16,531 bases of DNA from Diatrype stigma (lineage: Eukaryota > Ascomycota > Sordariomycetes > Xylariales > Diatrypaceae). The stretch covers positions 1 to 16,531 of the forward strand of contig JAKJXP020000216.1 in the NCBI GenBank assembly GCA_022225965.2. Direction: 5' to 3'. Shown in pieces: positions 1 to 8,329 of this stretch; the stretch's first letter is position 1, and every line of letters starts with the position of its first letter. Below the pieces are notes generated by a model. The model saw only the letters and a program-made list of their open reading frames with translations. It had not been told where the DNA came from and made no database searches. The translations under genes were made by a program, and so were the position numbers.

Positions 1-640
1 TCAGGCAGCCCGCTTTGGAAGTACAGTACATTGGCCCAACCTACTTACCAACGCCAGACCCGTAATTCCGTACAATGCACCCAATAAAAACGCATACAGC
101 CCACCCACCCAAAGCTAAACCCGTAATTCCGTACGATACAGCCAATCACAGCCCATACAGCCACCTATACAGCCACCCATACAGCCACCCATATAGCCTA
201 CCTACCTGCTATAGGCTGTTGCAACCTACCTGCTACAGCTATAGCCTACCTGTTACAGCTTACTTGCTACAGCCTACCAAAGCCAGACCCATAATTCCGT
301 ACGATATACCCAATTACAGCCCGTACAGCTACCCATTATAGCCAGCCTACCTGCTACAGCCTACCTATTACAGCCTACCTGTTACAGCCTACCTGTTACA
401 GCCTACCTGCTATAGCCTACCTATTACAGTTTACCAGCTACAGCCCACCAAAACCAGACCCATAATTCTATACGATGCACCCAATTGCAGCCCATACAGC
501 CACCCATTACAGCCTACCTACTACAGCTGTTACAGCCCACCTATTACAGCTGCTACAGCCACACCAATTACCAGCCACTTCCTGCTACCAGCCACATACC
601 TATTACAGCCCTTATTTCCTTACCGTTTAACGGGCGTAAG
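1..640. repeat. Pyrimidine-rich minisatellite with higher-order anchor units
   Basis: The stretch is built from degenerate short units such as CCTACCTGCTACAG, CCTATTACAG and CCATACAGCCAC. A longer anchor unit with the core AGACCCRTAATTCCGTACGA recurs at about 52, 116, 284 and 455, followed each time by a CCAAT-like segment and CAGCCCATACAGCCACC. The open reading frame across 75-341 (HPYSHPYS repeats) is a by-product of the repeat and not a gene. It is not the usual fungal telomere repeat (TTAGGG), although subtelomeric or centromere-flanking location is possible. The array appears to begin before the window. Confidence 0.85.
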
Positions 641-668
641 TCCGTATAACCTCCGGTTAGGTTCTAAC

Positions 669-750
669 AGCTTAAGGGTTTTCTTTTTTTCTTTTTTTTT
701 TCTTATTAAGAATTAAAAAAAAAAGAAAAAAAAAAGAAAACCCTTAAGCT
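669..750. repeat. Inverted repeat with polypyrimidine/polypurine arms
   Basis: The left arm (669-702) starts AGCTTAAGGGTTTTC and continues as a T-rich tract broken by single C residues. The right arm (711-750) is its near-exact complement: an A-rich tract broken by single G residues and ending in GAAAACCCTTAAGCT. The outer 15 bases pair perfectly and the loop is about 8-10 bases. It could form a long hairpin, or be a tiny MITE or mononucleotide-slippage product. No coding potential. Confidence 0.8.
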
Positions 751-772
751 GGCCTAGATATCTTTTTTTTAA

Positions 773-855
773 ATACGTATATAAAATAACGTTTAAAAAA
801 TACGAATATAAAATAGCCTTTAAAAGATACGGATAAAAAATAGCGTTTAAAAGAT
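773..855. repeat. Short AT-rich tandem repeat, about three copies of 27-29 bp
   Basis: Three imperfect units follow each other. Each has an ATACG start, an ATAAAATA-like middle and a (T)TTAAAAG end (near 773, 800 and 828), followed by a partial ATGCG start. The copies differ at a few positions. It sits between two inverted repeats in AT-rich DNA. Confidence 0.55.
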
Positions 856-860
856 GCGTG

Positions 861-952
861 GAAATTTTTCGGGCCTTTTTTAAAAAAAGAGGCTCCCCGT
901 AGCGCAGCGAAGGGCCGTAGCCTGTTTTTTTAAAAAAGGCCCGAAAAATTTT
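861..952. repeat. 92-bp inverted repeat with GC-rich loop
   Basis: The arms 861-894 and 919-952 are complementary at about 32 of 34 positions (AATTTTTCGGGCCTTTTTTA near the outer end, AGGCT or its complement at the inner end). The loop 895-918 is GC-rich (CCCCGTAGCGCAGCGAAGG) and stands out in an AT-rich region. Each arm also holds a self-complementary TTTTTTAAAAAA block. It could be a foldback mini-element or a structured RNA. No target-site duplication is clear. Confidence 0.75.
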
Positions 953-955
953 AGT

Positions 956-1500
956 AGCTATATTGCAACGTTTGATTCCCCATTTTCGAACAATTGCTTG
1001 AATTTACCAACCCCCATTATAACAAACGCGCTAAATAAAACGTCGAGTGTATATAATAAATAACGTAGCCTACTTACTTAATACTATTCGAATTGTTCCT
1101 AAAAGCCTAGATTTGCAGTGTTTTGTATATGAATTTGCTGTATAACTCCTACGTTCGATATTATTAACTATAACGTACCGTATCCCCTATTATTAACCTA
1201 AGACGCCCCTTTTAAAGCAACGCTTTTAAAGTGTTGGAATTCCGGCTTTATTTAATTGCCCCAATTAACCCGATAAGAACAATATATAATTAAAGTTATA
1301 AAGGCGATAAAGCATTATAATATAATAAAGGGGTTTGTATTATATAATTATAAGGCGCTATAAGTTAATGGGTAATGCGCTGAATTATAGCGGGTGATGC
1401 GCTATAGTAGGTCGGGCCGGAAGCTTATAGGCGGGCCGCTGGCAGGTGCCTAGAAAAGTAATCAGTGTATAAGGAGAAAAACTAATCAGTGTATAGCATC
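956..1500. other. AT-rich non-coding stretch
   Basis: No plausible gene is seen on either strand; the stretch is rich in TA dinucleotides and stop codons, as in RIP-degraded repeat DNA. Within it is a 13-bp direct repeat, TAATCAGTGTATA, at 1459-1471 and 1483-1495. Composition shifts to a balanced, gene-like mix just after 1500. Confidence 0.6.
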
Positions 1501-1639
1501 ACTCAATATAAAATCCACTTTCCATATGATGAACATTTACCCTTTCAATACGGAACGATCCGATCCCAAGATCTATGTGAGCCACGCTAGCTATCTAATG
1601 CTTCATAGCTTGTCGATTGCTCAAATGATCTAGAACTTA

Positions 1640-1659
1640 CTCCACCCTCGCGCCTCCAC
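1640..1659 (-). promoter_or_regulatory. Pair of possible CreA-type sites upstream of the hydrolase gene
   Basis: CTCCAC occurs at 1640-1645 and again at 1654-1659; read on the minus strand each is GTGGAG, which fits SYGGRG, the consensus for the fungal carbon-catabolite repressor CreA. Two sites 14 bp apart, about 440-460 bp before the start codon of a polysaccharide hydrolase, are in a sensible place. The consensus is short and occurs by chance, so this is only a suggestion. Confidence 0.3.
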
Positions 1660-1999
1660 CGCCCGCCCACCCTCACTGCTCGGGTTGGGCTAGACATCAC
1701 TGTGCGACGGCGATCGAATCGCGCCGACATGGAAGAGTATATCTGGTTACGTTGCACTATTTGAACGGGTATACCCATGATTATGCAGTCCAAGACCTGC
1801 CAAATGTTGATCAGTTAGTCGCCGCCGATCCGGCTCGGGCCCGGACCCGAACGCATGCATGATCTCTCATGAGCATGTTCGTTTTAGTGCTTAGGATATT
1901 TGCCCCTCCTGAGCTTCAAATGTAAAAGAATAGTGATAACAAAGGTGTGTCGATGATGACCGCCTGCCTATCTCTGTACAAGGCACACATAGTGCTAGA

Positions 2000-2007
2000 T
2001 ATAAATA
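2000..2007 (+). promoter_or_regulatory. Putative TATA box of the GH93-like gene
   Basis: TATAAATA lies 90 bp before the ATG at 2097, at the edge of the gene-like composition. Spacing is reasonable for an ascomycete promoter; the transcription start cannot be seen from sequence. Confidence 0.5.
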
Positions 2008-2023
2008 TATCAGGGTGCTCGCC

Positions 2024-2077
2024 ATGGCATCCTACCTGAAGCTTGTTAGTGTCGATCAAGCCAGACGTTCAAGTTGA
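2024..2077 (+). other. Possible upstream ORF (17 codons) before the GH93-like gene
   Basis: An ATG in a strong initiation context (GCCATGG) at 2024 opens a 17-codon frame ending at TGA 2075-2077, 19 bases before the main ATG at 2097 and in a different frame. If the mRNA starts upstream of 2024 it could reduce translation of the hydrolase. With the TATA-like box at 2000 the transcript might start downstream of this ATG, so its presence in the mRNA is uncertain. Confidence 0.35.
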
Positions 2078-2096
2078 CACAAACGACTTTTTCGAG

Positions 2097-3615
2097 ATGT
2101 TTTTGATTAAGAGCGTCGCTGCTGCACTCGCCACCTGTAGCAGCCTGGCAAGCTGTGCCCCGGCCCCGGCTGCCCTTGAGCCTCGCCTACCCAGCCGAGT
2201 TGTCAAGGCCGGAGAGCCCGTCGTGCTCGACTCTAACGGAGAATATGTCCGAGTCAGCTTTGCCAACGATGGAAGCTTACTCGGCGGTTTCATGGCAAAA
2301 GAGGATGGGACCTCCATTCTACGCTTTGTCACCTCCAATGATGGCGCAGCAACTGTGAGTAGCTTTTCAGCCTTTGACTTCATCTTCATAATCTCCCAAT
2401 GTAGAAGAGAAGTAACGGCGATGTATGCACAGCTCAACGAGAAATTGATGGCTGACACCAGACTGTAATCAGTGGCAATATGTGGGCGAAGTCTTCCGTG
2501 GTGAGACAGCCCAACATGATATCAATAATTCGATGCCGTTCCAGCTACCAAGCGGACGTATCCTATATGCGTATCGTAACCACGATCGGACCGGCGACGA
2601 CTGGCACTACACGTACTTCCGCATCTCCATCTCGTACTCGGATGACGGGGGCAAAAGCTTTCAGTACCTAGCTACCGTCGCGGAGGCGGTTCCTTCTGGC
2701 GTCAACGGACTCTGGGAGCCTTTCTGTAAGAGAAGCCCCTATCCCTATAGAATAACTTGGTCACCTGGTTAGGAAGGATCCGGAAGCGGCGAGTAGACAC
2801 TTCACTAACACTGTGGTTCACGCAGTGCGGCTTGCTGGCGATGGTACTCTGCAGTGCTATTACTCGGCCGAGAACAACGGGGGCGACCAGGATAACTTCA
2901 TGAAGTATTCCAAGGACGGCGGCCAGACCTGGTCCAACTGGGTCGCGGTCTCCGGTGGTAACGCAAACTCCCGTGATGGCATGGTCGGAGTTGCTCCTAT
3001 TGATGGCAGCGGAAATTTGATGTTAGTCTTCCCACCCTTACCAGTAGACTTGATTTGCGCGCGCTGTTTCTATATGGGCCAACATCTATTGGGGAAGCCG
3101 AGCTCATATTTTGAATAGCGCTGTCTTCGAGAACACAGAGGATGGTTCATTCCAGGTCAACTATGCGCTGTCTCACGACGACGGCTACACTTGGGATCAG
3201 ACCCGACGCAGACTCTATACCGCTCGAAATGGGAAGATCTGCGGTGCTCCTCAAAGTAAGTTTTATTTTGGCGTTGTCAATCCTTACTAATACCACCTAA
3301 CTCTTCGTACTATTTATGCACCCTCACTTGTATTCGATGTAATCTAACATTGGCACAGTTTATAACGTCTGGGGAACACCCGTCGCTAGCTTCATGACGA
3401 ACGAGGATATCGACGGGACGAGTGGATACGACGGCGCTGAGATGAAGGTCATCACGAGCGTCGACGGGGGAAACACGTGGGGCGGAAGTGTTGTTACCGG
3501 GCCGGCGGCTTCTCACTGGCCAGGTGTTTTCAATAGAGATGCGACGCATATCCTGGCTTTGTACTCCAGGGATGGACTGGGCGCCGTTACTCAGTTATAT
3601 GAGTTACAGGACTAG
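2097..3615 (+). CDS. Secreted GH93-type exo-arabinanase (sialidase-fold, Asp-box protein), five exons
   Basis: Exons: 2097-2354, 2473-2725, 2826-3021, 3119-3255, 3359-3615, giving 366 codons plus stop. Introns are 118, 100, 97 and 103 nt, all GT-AG; introns 1, 2 and 4 have clear branch sites (CTGAC 2452, CTAAC 2805, CTAAC 3344). Residues 1-20 look like a signal peptide (MFLIKSVAAALATCSSLASC, then APAPA). Five Asp-boxes mark a beta-propeller: 80-87, 142-149, 199-206, 254-261 and 315-322 (the last SVDGGNTW). Family-like blocks are YAYRNHDRT (118-126), GLWEPF (165-170), SRDGMVG (219-225), AVFE (237-240) and SFMTNED (292-298). Glu168 and Glu240 are 72 residues apart, the spacing I recall for the catalytic Glu170/Glu242 of Fusarium Arb93A. 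GH93 enzymes release arabinobiose from linear alpha-1,5-arabinan. Length is close to the family norm. There is no stop or frameshift, and composition is unlike the RIP-degraded flanks, so it is probably functional. Another sialidase-superfamily hydrolase remains possible; fold and secretion are surer than substrate. Confidence 0.82.
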
Positions 3616-4040
3616 GCTACTCGGCTTTGAACTGGGGATGTCTACGATAGCCACAGCTTGGCTTTATGAAGTATATGGGATCCTATACAGGATTGAATAT
3701 CATATTGGAATATTTTGGAATAGGTACTGAGCTTTCAAATCACTTGTAAATTCCTGGAGTCTGCGGAGTACGATATAGGGGCTCGCCTTAGAGAGAAAGG
3801 TTCTTAAGACCCAGCTTGGTAAAGAGCATGGCACACCGCTAGAGGCACACTCTAAGAAAATGCCTCCGAGATAGACTACCGTAACTACTCATGAATCGCT
3901 AGCTACTTTGCTATGTATTGCTATTTAATTTTACCAATACCACGTAACGCTTACCTATCAAACATGGCTGTATCCTCTTGATGTACCACGAGTACGGCTA
4001 CCAAAATTAGTTCTCGCGCTCAACTAAGGGAACTTGTGAT
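3616..4040. other. Convergent intergenic gap
   Basis: The stretch lies between the end of the plus-strand hydrolase gene (3615) and the end of the minus-strand membrane-protein pseudogene (4041). I see no open frame with protein-like content and no tRNA. It presumably holds both 3' untranslated regions. Confidence 0.6.
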
Positions 4041-4607
4041 TTATCTCTTAACTGTAGCTAGATTTATAGCCGAAGTTGTAGATTCAGCTGGTGCCGCAGC
4101 TAGATCTGTGGCTAGATCCAGTGTTGGATTTCGTAGACTGAGATCCTTATCGACTCGATTGACAGACTCAGACTCAGATGGTGCAGAGTTACCGTTTTCT
4201 GTGTTTCGGCTCGTTTTGTCTGATATCTCATCGCCGTCATCCTTGGTATTTTCTTTCGTCGATACCTGCTCGACGCTCGCTTCAATATCTCGAGTAAGAA
4301 CAGGATGTTGCATGTTAGAGAGATCCAGAGCAGCCATCGTGTCTTCCTGTCCTGATGTCCTTGGGATGCTTTCAGTACATCCCGACCAATTTCCAAATCC
4401 GAGTGCTTCCTGAGACAGACGATAAAGCTGCAGGGCCGCGTTGGTTGTCCGCTCTATATATTGATACCCTCCATACCCTTTCCACTGAAGGAGAAGTTTC
4501 AGGATGGGTTCAAATAAGAAAGAGACGACAAGGATCAATGCTCCCACGGCGTATATGATACAAAGGCTAAGTAAACTGAAAGACGCGTAGGCGGCGCTTC
4601 GTACTTT
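4041..4607 (-). pseudogene. Last exon of the membrane-protein pseudogene
   Basis: This exon is 188 codons plus the natural stop at 4041-4043. It begins right after an acceptor (TTTTAG, with branch CTAAC at 4622-4626 on the minus strand). It opens with KVRSAAYASFSLLSL and a strong membrane segment ending LVVSFLFEPIL, then the family blocks QYIERTTNAALQLYRLSQEA and NWSGCTESIP, then a Ser/Glu/Asp-rich, low-complexity tail. It is uninterrupted by stops. It sits in phase 0 with the preceding exon. Confidence 0.8.
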
Positions 4608-4670
4608 CTAAAAGCACGACCGTTAGTCCTTTGGATGTGCTGTTTGTTTAAGCCAGTGTTTAGACAAAAC

Positions 4671-5205
4671 CAGGGTATTACGTAACGCAATCCACTATAA
4701 CCAGAACCTTTAATGGATGGATTGTAATAATTGCAATCAATCTCTTAAATTTGGTGAATTGCCGTTACGTAATTGCAATTAAATTATAATGGAATTATAC
4801 GATTATAATACCTTAAAAATAAAAATATATATAAAAGTTATATAATAAATTCTTAATATTTAAAAGCCGTACGTATTAAGATATACGTATTCGAAGCGTA
4901 TTTTTTATTTTTTTGATTTATATTATCCTTTAATCATTATTCTTCCTTTTCCTTTCGGGCCCCTCTTATTTTCCAACGTCCGGACCCCTTATTTATAGCC
5001 CGGTAATATAGCGGTATTTAGGCGTATATTAGCTATAAATTACCAGCTACTGCAACGCTATAACCGTTACGTAACGAAAAAGCTATCGTAAATTGCGTTA
5101 CAGGTTGCGCAATTTCGGGAAAATCCCGAATGGATGGATTGCAAAAGCTGGTGGCCACCAAATGGTAGCCATCGCGTTGCAGTGATGGCGTTACGTAACA
5201 CCCTG
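4671..5205 (+). mobile_element. hAT-type MITE, copy 1 (535 bp), inside an intron
   Basis: It begins CAGGGTATTACGTAACGC and ends GTTACGTAACACCCTG, with an exact 8-bp target-site duplication GACAAAAC at 4663-4670 and 5206-5213. The 8-bp duplication and CAGGG ends are typical of hAT elements. It has no transposase, so it is non-autonomous. A 15-bp direct repeat AATGGATGGATTGYA lies near each end (4712-4726, 5129-5143). The middle is AT-rich and degraded. It is in the same orientation as copy 2. Confidence 0.88.
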
Positions 5206-5240
5206 GACAAAACTAAGGGGAAATAAATATACATATGTAC

Positions 5241-5943
5241 CTGGTTATGACATAGTTCTCTTTCTTAATTATTGATAGAAGTAAGTTCGAATTGTTGCAA
5301 CTCCGGATTTGTACTTCCCAATGCCGTAAAAACAAAGGTTGATTGCGTTGTTGCAAGAAGGATGTTCCATCAGTTTACCACATCTAGTTGCCATTGGTTT
5401 TCTGGAAGAGGCCACTGGATACCCGAAAAGAATAGTGACTGCGAGGATAGCGATTTGGCTCCAAGCTGGCGTATTGTCATCGGAAACCCACCAAAGCCGT
5501 ACATTTGCATTAACACGGGCCATATGAAACCCGACCCAACCCTTGTCGACGATGATGGTTCAACATTGTCGAGGTCTTCCGGTGTAAAGTCAAAGAACGA
5601 GGCGGCGCCATAATAAGCATCGGAAGCACTAGCGAATGGTCCACACCCGCTGTTATTTGGCTTTGCCGAGTTGCACCATTGCCACTTCTCGACACATCCC
5701 AATGGAGACGCTGCTTGCTCGGATTTATATACCTCCTGCGACGCAGTACTGAGTAAATTGATGATATCTCCAGCTGGTACAGTTGCACGATACCAATCAT
5801 CATCCATACGCTCAGAAAAGACAACACCGTTGCCCGTTAAGAATACTAAAGTGATGTCCCCATCCGACCGGGAAATCTGGGAGTTAGGAATGAAGCCTGA
5901 AGCATTTGAATAGTTTCCTTGGAATATCCATGAGGCAATAGCA
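5241..5943 (-). pseudogene. Outer-domain exon of the membrane-protein pseudogene, with two stop codons
   Basis: After the acceptor AATATAG the exon reads ASWIFQGNYSNASG, then GDITLVFLTGNGVVFSERMD, DDDWYRATVPAG, AASPLGCVEKWQWCN, GCGPFASASDAYYGAA, LGAKSLSSQSLFF and NQWQLDVVN. TGA at 5370-5372 follows, where relatives as I recall have Trp (TGG to TGA). Homology continues past it (WNILLATTQSTFVFTALGS), reaches TAA at 5265-5267 (possibly from CAA), and ends ERELCHNQ at the donor GTACAT (5240). Because the text after both stops still resembles the family, they look like mutations and not intron sequence. Both can be explained by single C-to-T/G-to-A changes. Confidence 0.75.
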
Positions 5944-6017
5944 CTATATTGATAAACGAGTTAGTGCATAGGTTAGAGAGAAGAGAAGTTTCCAACAGTA
6001 TTAAAACCGTATTATAC

Positions 6018-6345
6018 GAGGGTATGAGAGGGGAGAATAAAACTTTCCTTAATCCAAGGTTCGTTCCTTCATGTGTTCCATTAAGGGGGTAACACGAATA
6101 TTGAGAATGCGAGTCTTTAACTATGTACGTATAATTGAGCTCTTCCCGCCCAGCCGGCCTTTGAATCGATCTTCCGTAATTATAAGTTATCCAGGTTTTA
6201 TTGTCTTCGGTAATGGTGCCGGTGTACCCTTTCGTTACAAGCGGCGCATAATGCAACCGATATCTCCAGCTGAATCTTTCATTATCCGGTGTGTTAAAAC
6301 CGAACGCTTCATTGCTGTGGATATATCCGGTATTTAAGCTAATAT
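6018..6345 (-). pseudogene. Middle fragment of the membrane-protein pseudogene
   Basis: Read from the LTR element edge it begins ISLNTGYIHSNEAFGFN, then NERFSWRYRLHYAPLVTKGY, TITEDNKTWITYN, LNYTYIV and ends at a GTATAA donor (intron 5944-6017, 74 nt, with a CTAAC pair near its acceptor). This intron is predicted only from splice signals and phase agreement (phase 2 on both sides), so its donor could be off. Bases 6341-6345 are one target-site duplication copy. Confidence 0.7.
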
Positions 6346-6485
6346 TAACGTAAGGAAAAAAGGGAAAGGAAGGAATGGGTGAAATCGGTATATATAAGTA
6401 TCTAGGTTCCAGCTGTAAAGCTAAATATAAGAGCTAGCCTATATATTGGAATAAATAAGATAACTAAGGTATTAGCTATTTAATA
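6346..6485. repeat. Left terminal repeat of the TRIM-like element
   Basis: It starts TAACGTAAGG and shares GGAATGGGTGAAATCGGTAT and GCCTATATATTG with the right copy at 7383-7522. No gap is needed in the alignment. Confidence 0.75.
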
Positions 6486-7382
6486 TTGCCCTTTAGGCTA
6501 TTCGAAAACGAAGGCATCGCAAGCCATATTAACGTACGAAGCTATCGTAAGCCATATTAACGTATATTATTTATACGTATAAACGGGCTGCCTTTATAAC
6601 ATACGTACGGCGTATATAAAATCCCCTTATTCTTTTACATATTTCCATTTCTTTTTCCGGCTTTGTTCGTTTTTAATTATTCGGACATAACAACTTATTT
6701 TTCGAATCTTTTTTATTCTGGCTTCTTTTGGGTACTGGTTTTTTTGATATCGATTCGTTAGCGAATTTAAGGCGATAGGTAATATATCGTAAAGGTATAA
6801 GGATCGTACGAAGTTTTGCCCTTTAGGTTAAGACTTTAACGAAGAAGTAAAGTTAATAAGTCCTTTAGGCGTATACGGGTAATAGCGTTATAGCAACGTT
6901 AATTGCTCCATTGCCGAATAAGGTATGCGTTTAATATAAAACCAAGCGAAAATAATTATAAAAATATAAGGCATATAAAATTAATGCGTTTTTGTTACAA
7001 AATTTGTTGCAACAAATGAAAATCCGAATCGTCGGATATTTTAAAATGAAATAGGACTTTGTTTATGCCGATAAATAAAGATTTTTAAGGGTTAATACTT
7101 AAGGCTTTTTAAATTTAAAGGATATTTAAGGATTAATATTTAGGGCTTTTTAAATCTAGTTGTATTAAAATTATTAAAATTATTAAATTATTAAAATTAT
7201 TAGAATTGTATAAGTCGAAAATCGTTTGCGAATGCCGGCGATTGTTATTCCGAATGGGTAAATAAAAATTTTTGCATAGCCCTTAAAAAAAAGCTAGCAG
7301 CTTATAGCAGATATCGGCAAGCAATTAACGCGTTTAATAAAGCCGTAACGCCGCCGATAAAAGCAATTAGGAGCTTATAACC

Positions 7383-7522
7383 TAACGTAAGAAAAGAAGG
7401 AAAAGAAAGGAATGGGTGAAATCGGTATATGTAAGTGTTTAGGTTTTAGCTATAAAGCTGAATGTAAGAGTTAGCCTATATATTGAAGTGGATAGGATAA
7501 TTAAGATACTAGCCATCCAATA
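7383..7522. repeat. Right terminal repeat of the TRIM-like element
   Basis: It starts TAACGTAAGA and ends CTAGCCATCCAATA, directly next to the host coding frame (NDTN on the minus strand). It keeps more G and C than the left copy at several positions. Confidence 0.75.
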
Positions 7523-7789
7523 GATATTCGTATCGTTGCTCCTATATATATCGCCGCCGAAGGGGCAGCTAGCCGTATAATTTACCGCTTCCGTTAGGAG
7601 GCTCTTTACGACAAACGTATTGCAATCTAGCAGCCCGCTACTGGCGTTTGAGTAATACTGCTGCGCGTAATTTGCTGCGTTTTCGATTTGTACGTTGCAA
7701 TACGATAGTGGTAACGGGTTCAGATTTGCGTTGTTTGTAGTGACAATTCCACATCGATCTCCCCGGATCAAAATCTCATCGCTTCCGGC
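7523..7789 (-). pseudogene. Second fragment of the membrane-protein pseudogene
   Basis: It runs between the exon MITE and the LTR element. It carries the blocks DEILIRGDRCGI, NYAQQYYSNASSGLLDCN, VNYTASCPFGGDIYRS and NDTN. Two Tyr residues (AQQYYS, DIYRS) stand where I recall Cys in relatives, which G-to-A change would explain. The bases 7782-7789 are the MITE target-site duplication and 7523-7527 that of the LTR element. Confidence 0.72.
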
Positions 7790-8329
7790 CAGGGTATCAA
7801 GCAACGCAATCCACTGCAACCAAGCCCTTTAATGGATGGATTGCAGTAACTGCAACCAGCACCCTAAATTTGGTGGATTAAAATTGCGCAACTGCAACCA
7901 AATTACAATGGCGTTATATTGGTTACAGTAAGTACCCAAATCGGGTTAAAGTAAGGGCATATATAATGGTCGTAAAGCGGATTTTTGGCGTTTATCTGGC
8001 GTATTTAAAGCTTAAAGTATATTATTAATAGCCCTGCTTAATAAAAGGTTCCAATCCATACCTAGTAACCCCTTTACTAATAACGGCAACCCCCCCTTTA
8101 GCTTTTACTTTAACCTTACTAGCCCTTATAATTCTTAATATGGCGGTATATACTAGCCACAATTACCAGCCACTGCAATCTGCTACTAATTGCGTAACCA
8201 GGGGAAGTTATCGTAAATTGCGTTACAGGTTACGTAATTTCGAAAAATCCCGAATGGATGGATTGCAAAAGGTGGTGGATACCAAATGGTGGACATTACG
8301 TTGCATAGATTACGTTGCTTGACACCTTA
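7790..8329 (+). mobile_element. hAT-type MITE, copy 2 (540 bp), inside an exon
   Basis: It begins CAGGGTATCAAGCAACGC and ends GTTGCTTGACACCTTA, where the last three bases differ from the CTG of copy 3 by C-to-T and G-to-A changes. The target-site duplication is CTTCCGGC (7782-7789) and TTTCCGGC (8330-8337), one C/T difference. The 15-bp internal repeat is at 7831-7845 and 8253-8267. Removing the element and one duplication copy rejoins the membrane-protein frame at AGN-DEILIR, in line with a single clean insertion. Confidence 0.88.

Larger units (their letters stand above)
6346..7522. mobile_element. Small non-coding LTR element (TRIM-like), 1.18 kb
   Basis: Two direct repeats of 140 bp (6346-6485 and 7383-7522) align without gaps and differ almost only by transitions. 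They flank about 897 bp with no protein-like frame. Ends are TA...TA, as expected if TG...CA ends had mutated. The flanking 5-mers AATAT (6341-6345) and GATAT (7523-7527) are a target-site duplication with one G/A difference. Shifting the ends by one base gives an exact ATATT duplication, so the border is good to one base. Internal short repeats occur: ATCGYAAGCCATATTAACGTA at 6516 and 6544, and a 34-bp pair at about 7080 and 7124. No convincing primer-binding site or polypurine tract is seen. Inserted in an exon of the membrane-protein gene. Confidence 0.72.

Noticed and set aside
75..341. 88-codon open frame with HPYSHPYS-type repeats
   Set aside because: It is a direct translation of the minisatellite, with no start context or family features.
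1..640. CRISPR array or telomere repeat
   Set aside because: Units are not regular repeats separated by unique spacers, and the motif is not TTAGGG.
1232..1453. Possible solo LTR starting TGTTGGAATTCC
   Set aside because: No matching end and no exact duplication could be found; the nearest candidates need mismatches and shifted borders.
1587..1793. 68-codon minus-strand frame upstream of the hydrolase gene
   Set aside because: Low-complexity, Arg/Ser-rich, no recognisable domain, and in the promoter region of the hydrolase.
3616..4040. tRNA or other RNA gene in the convergent gap
   Set aside because: No cloverleaf with A and B boxes could be seen; a covariance-model scan would be needed to exclude it fully.
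4036..4413. 125-codon plus-strand frame
   Set aside because: Antisense of the last exon of the membrane-protein pseudogene, whose minus-strand text matches the family.
5272..5613. 113-codon plus-strand frame
   Set aside because: Antisense shadow of the outer-domain exon.
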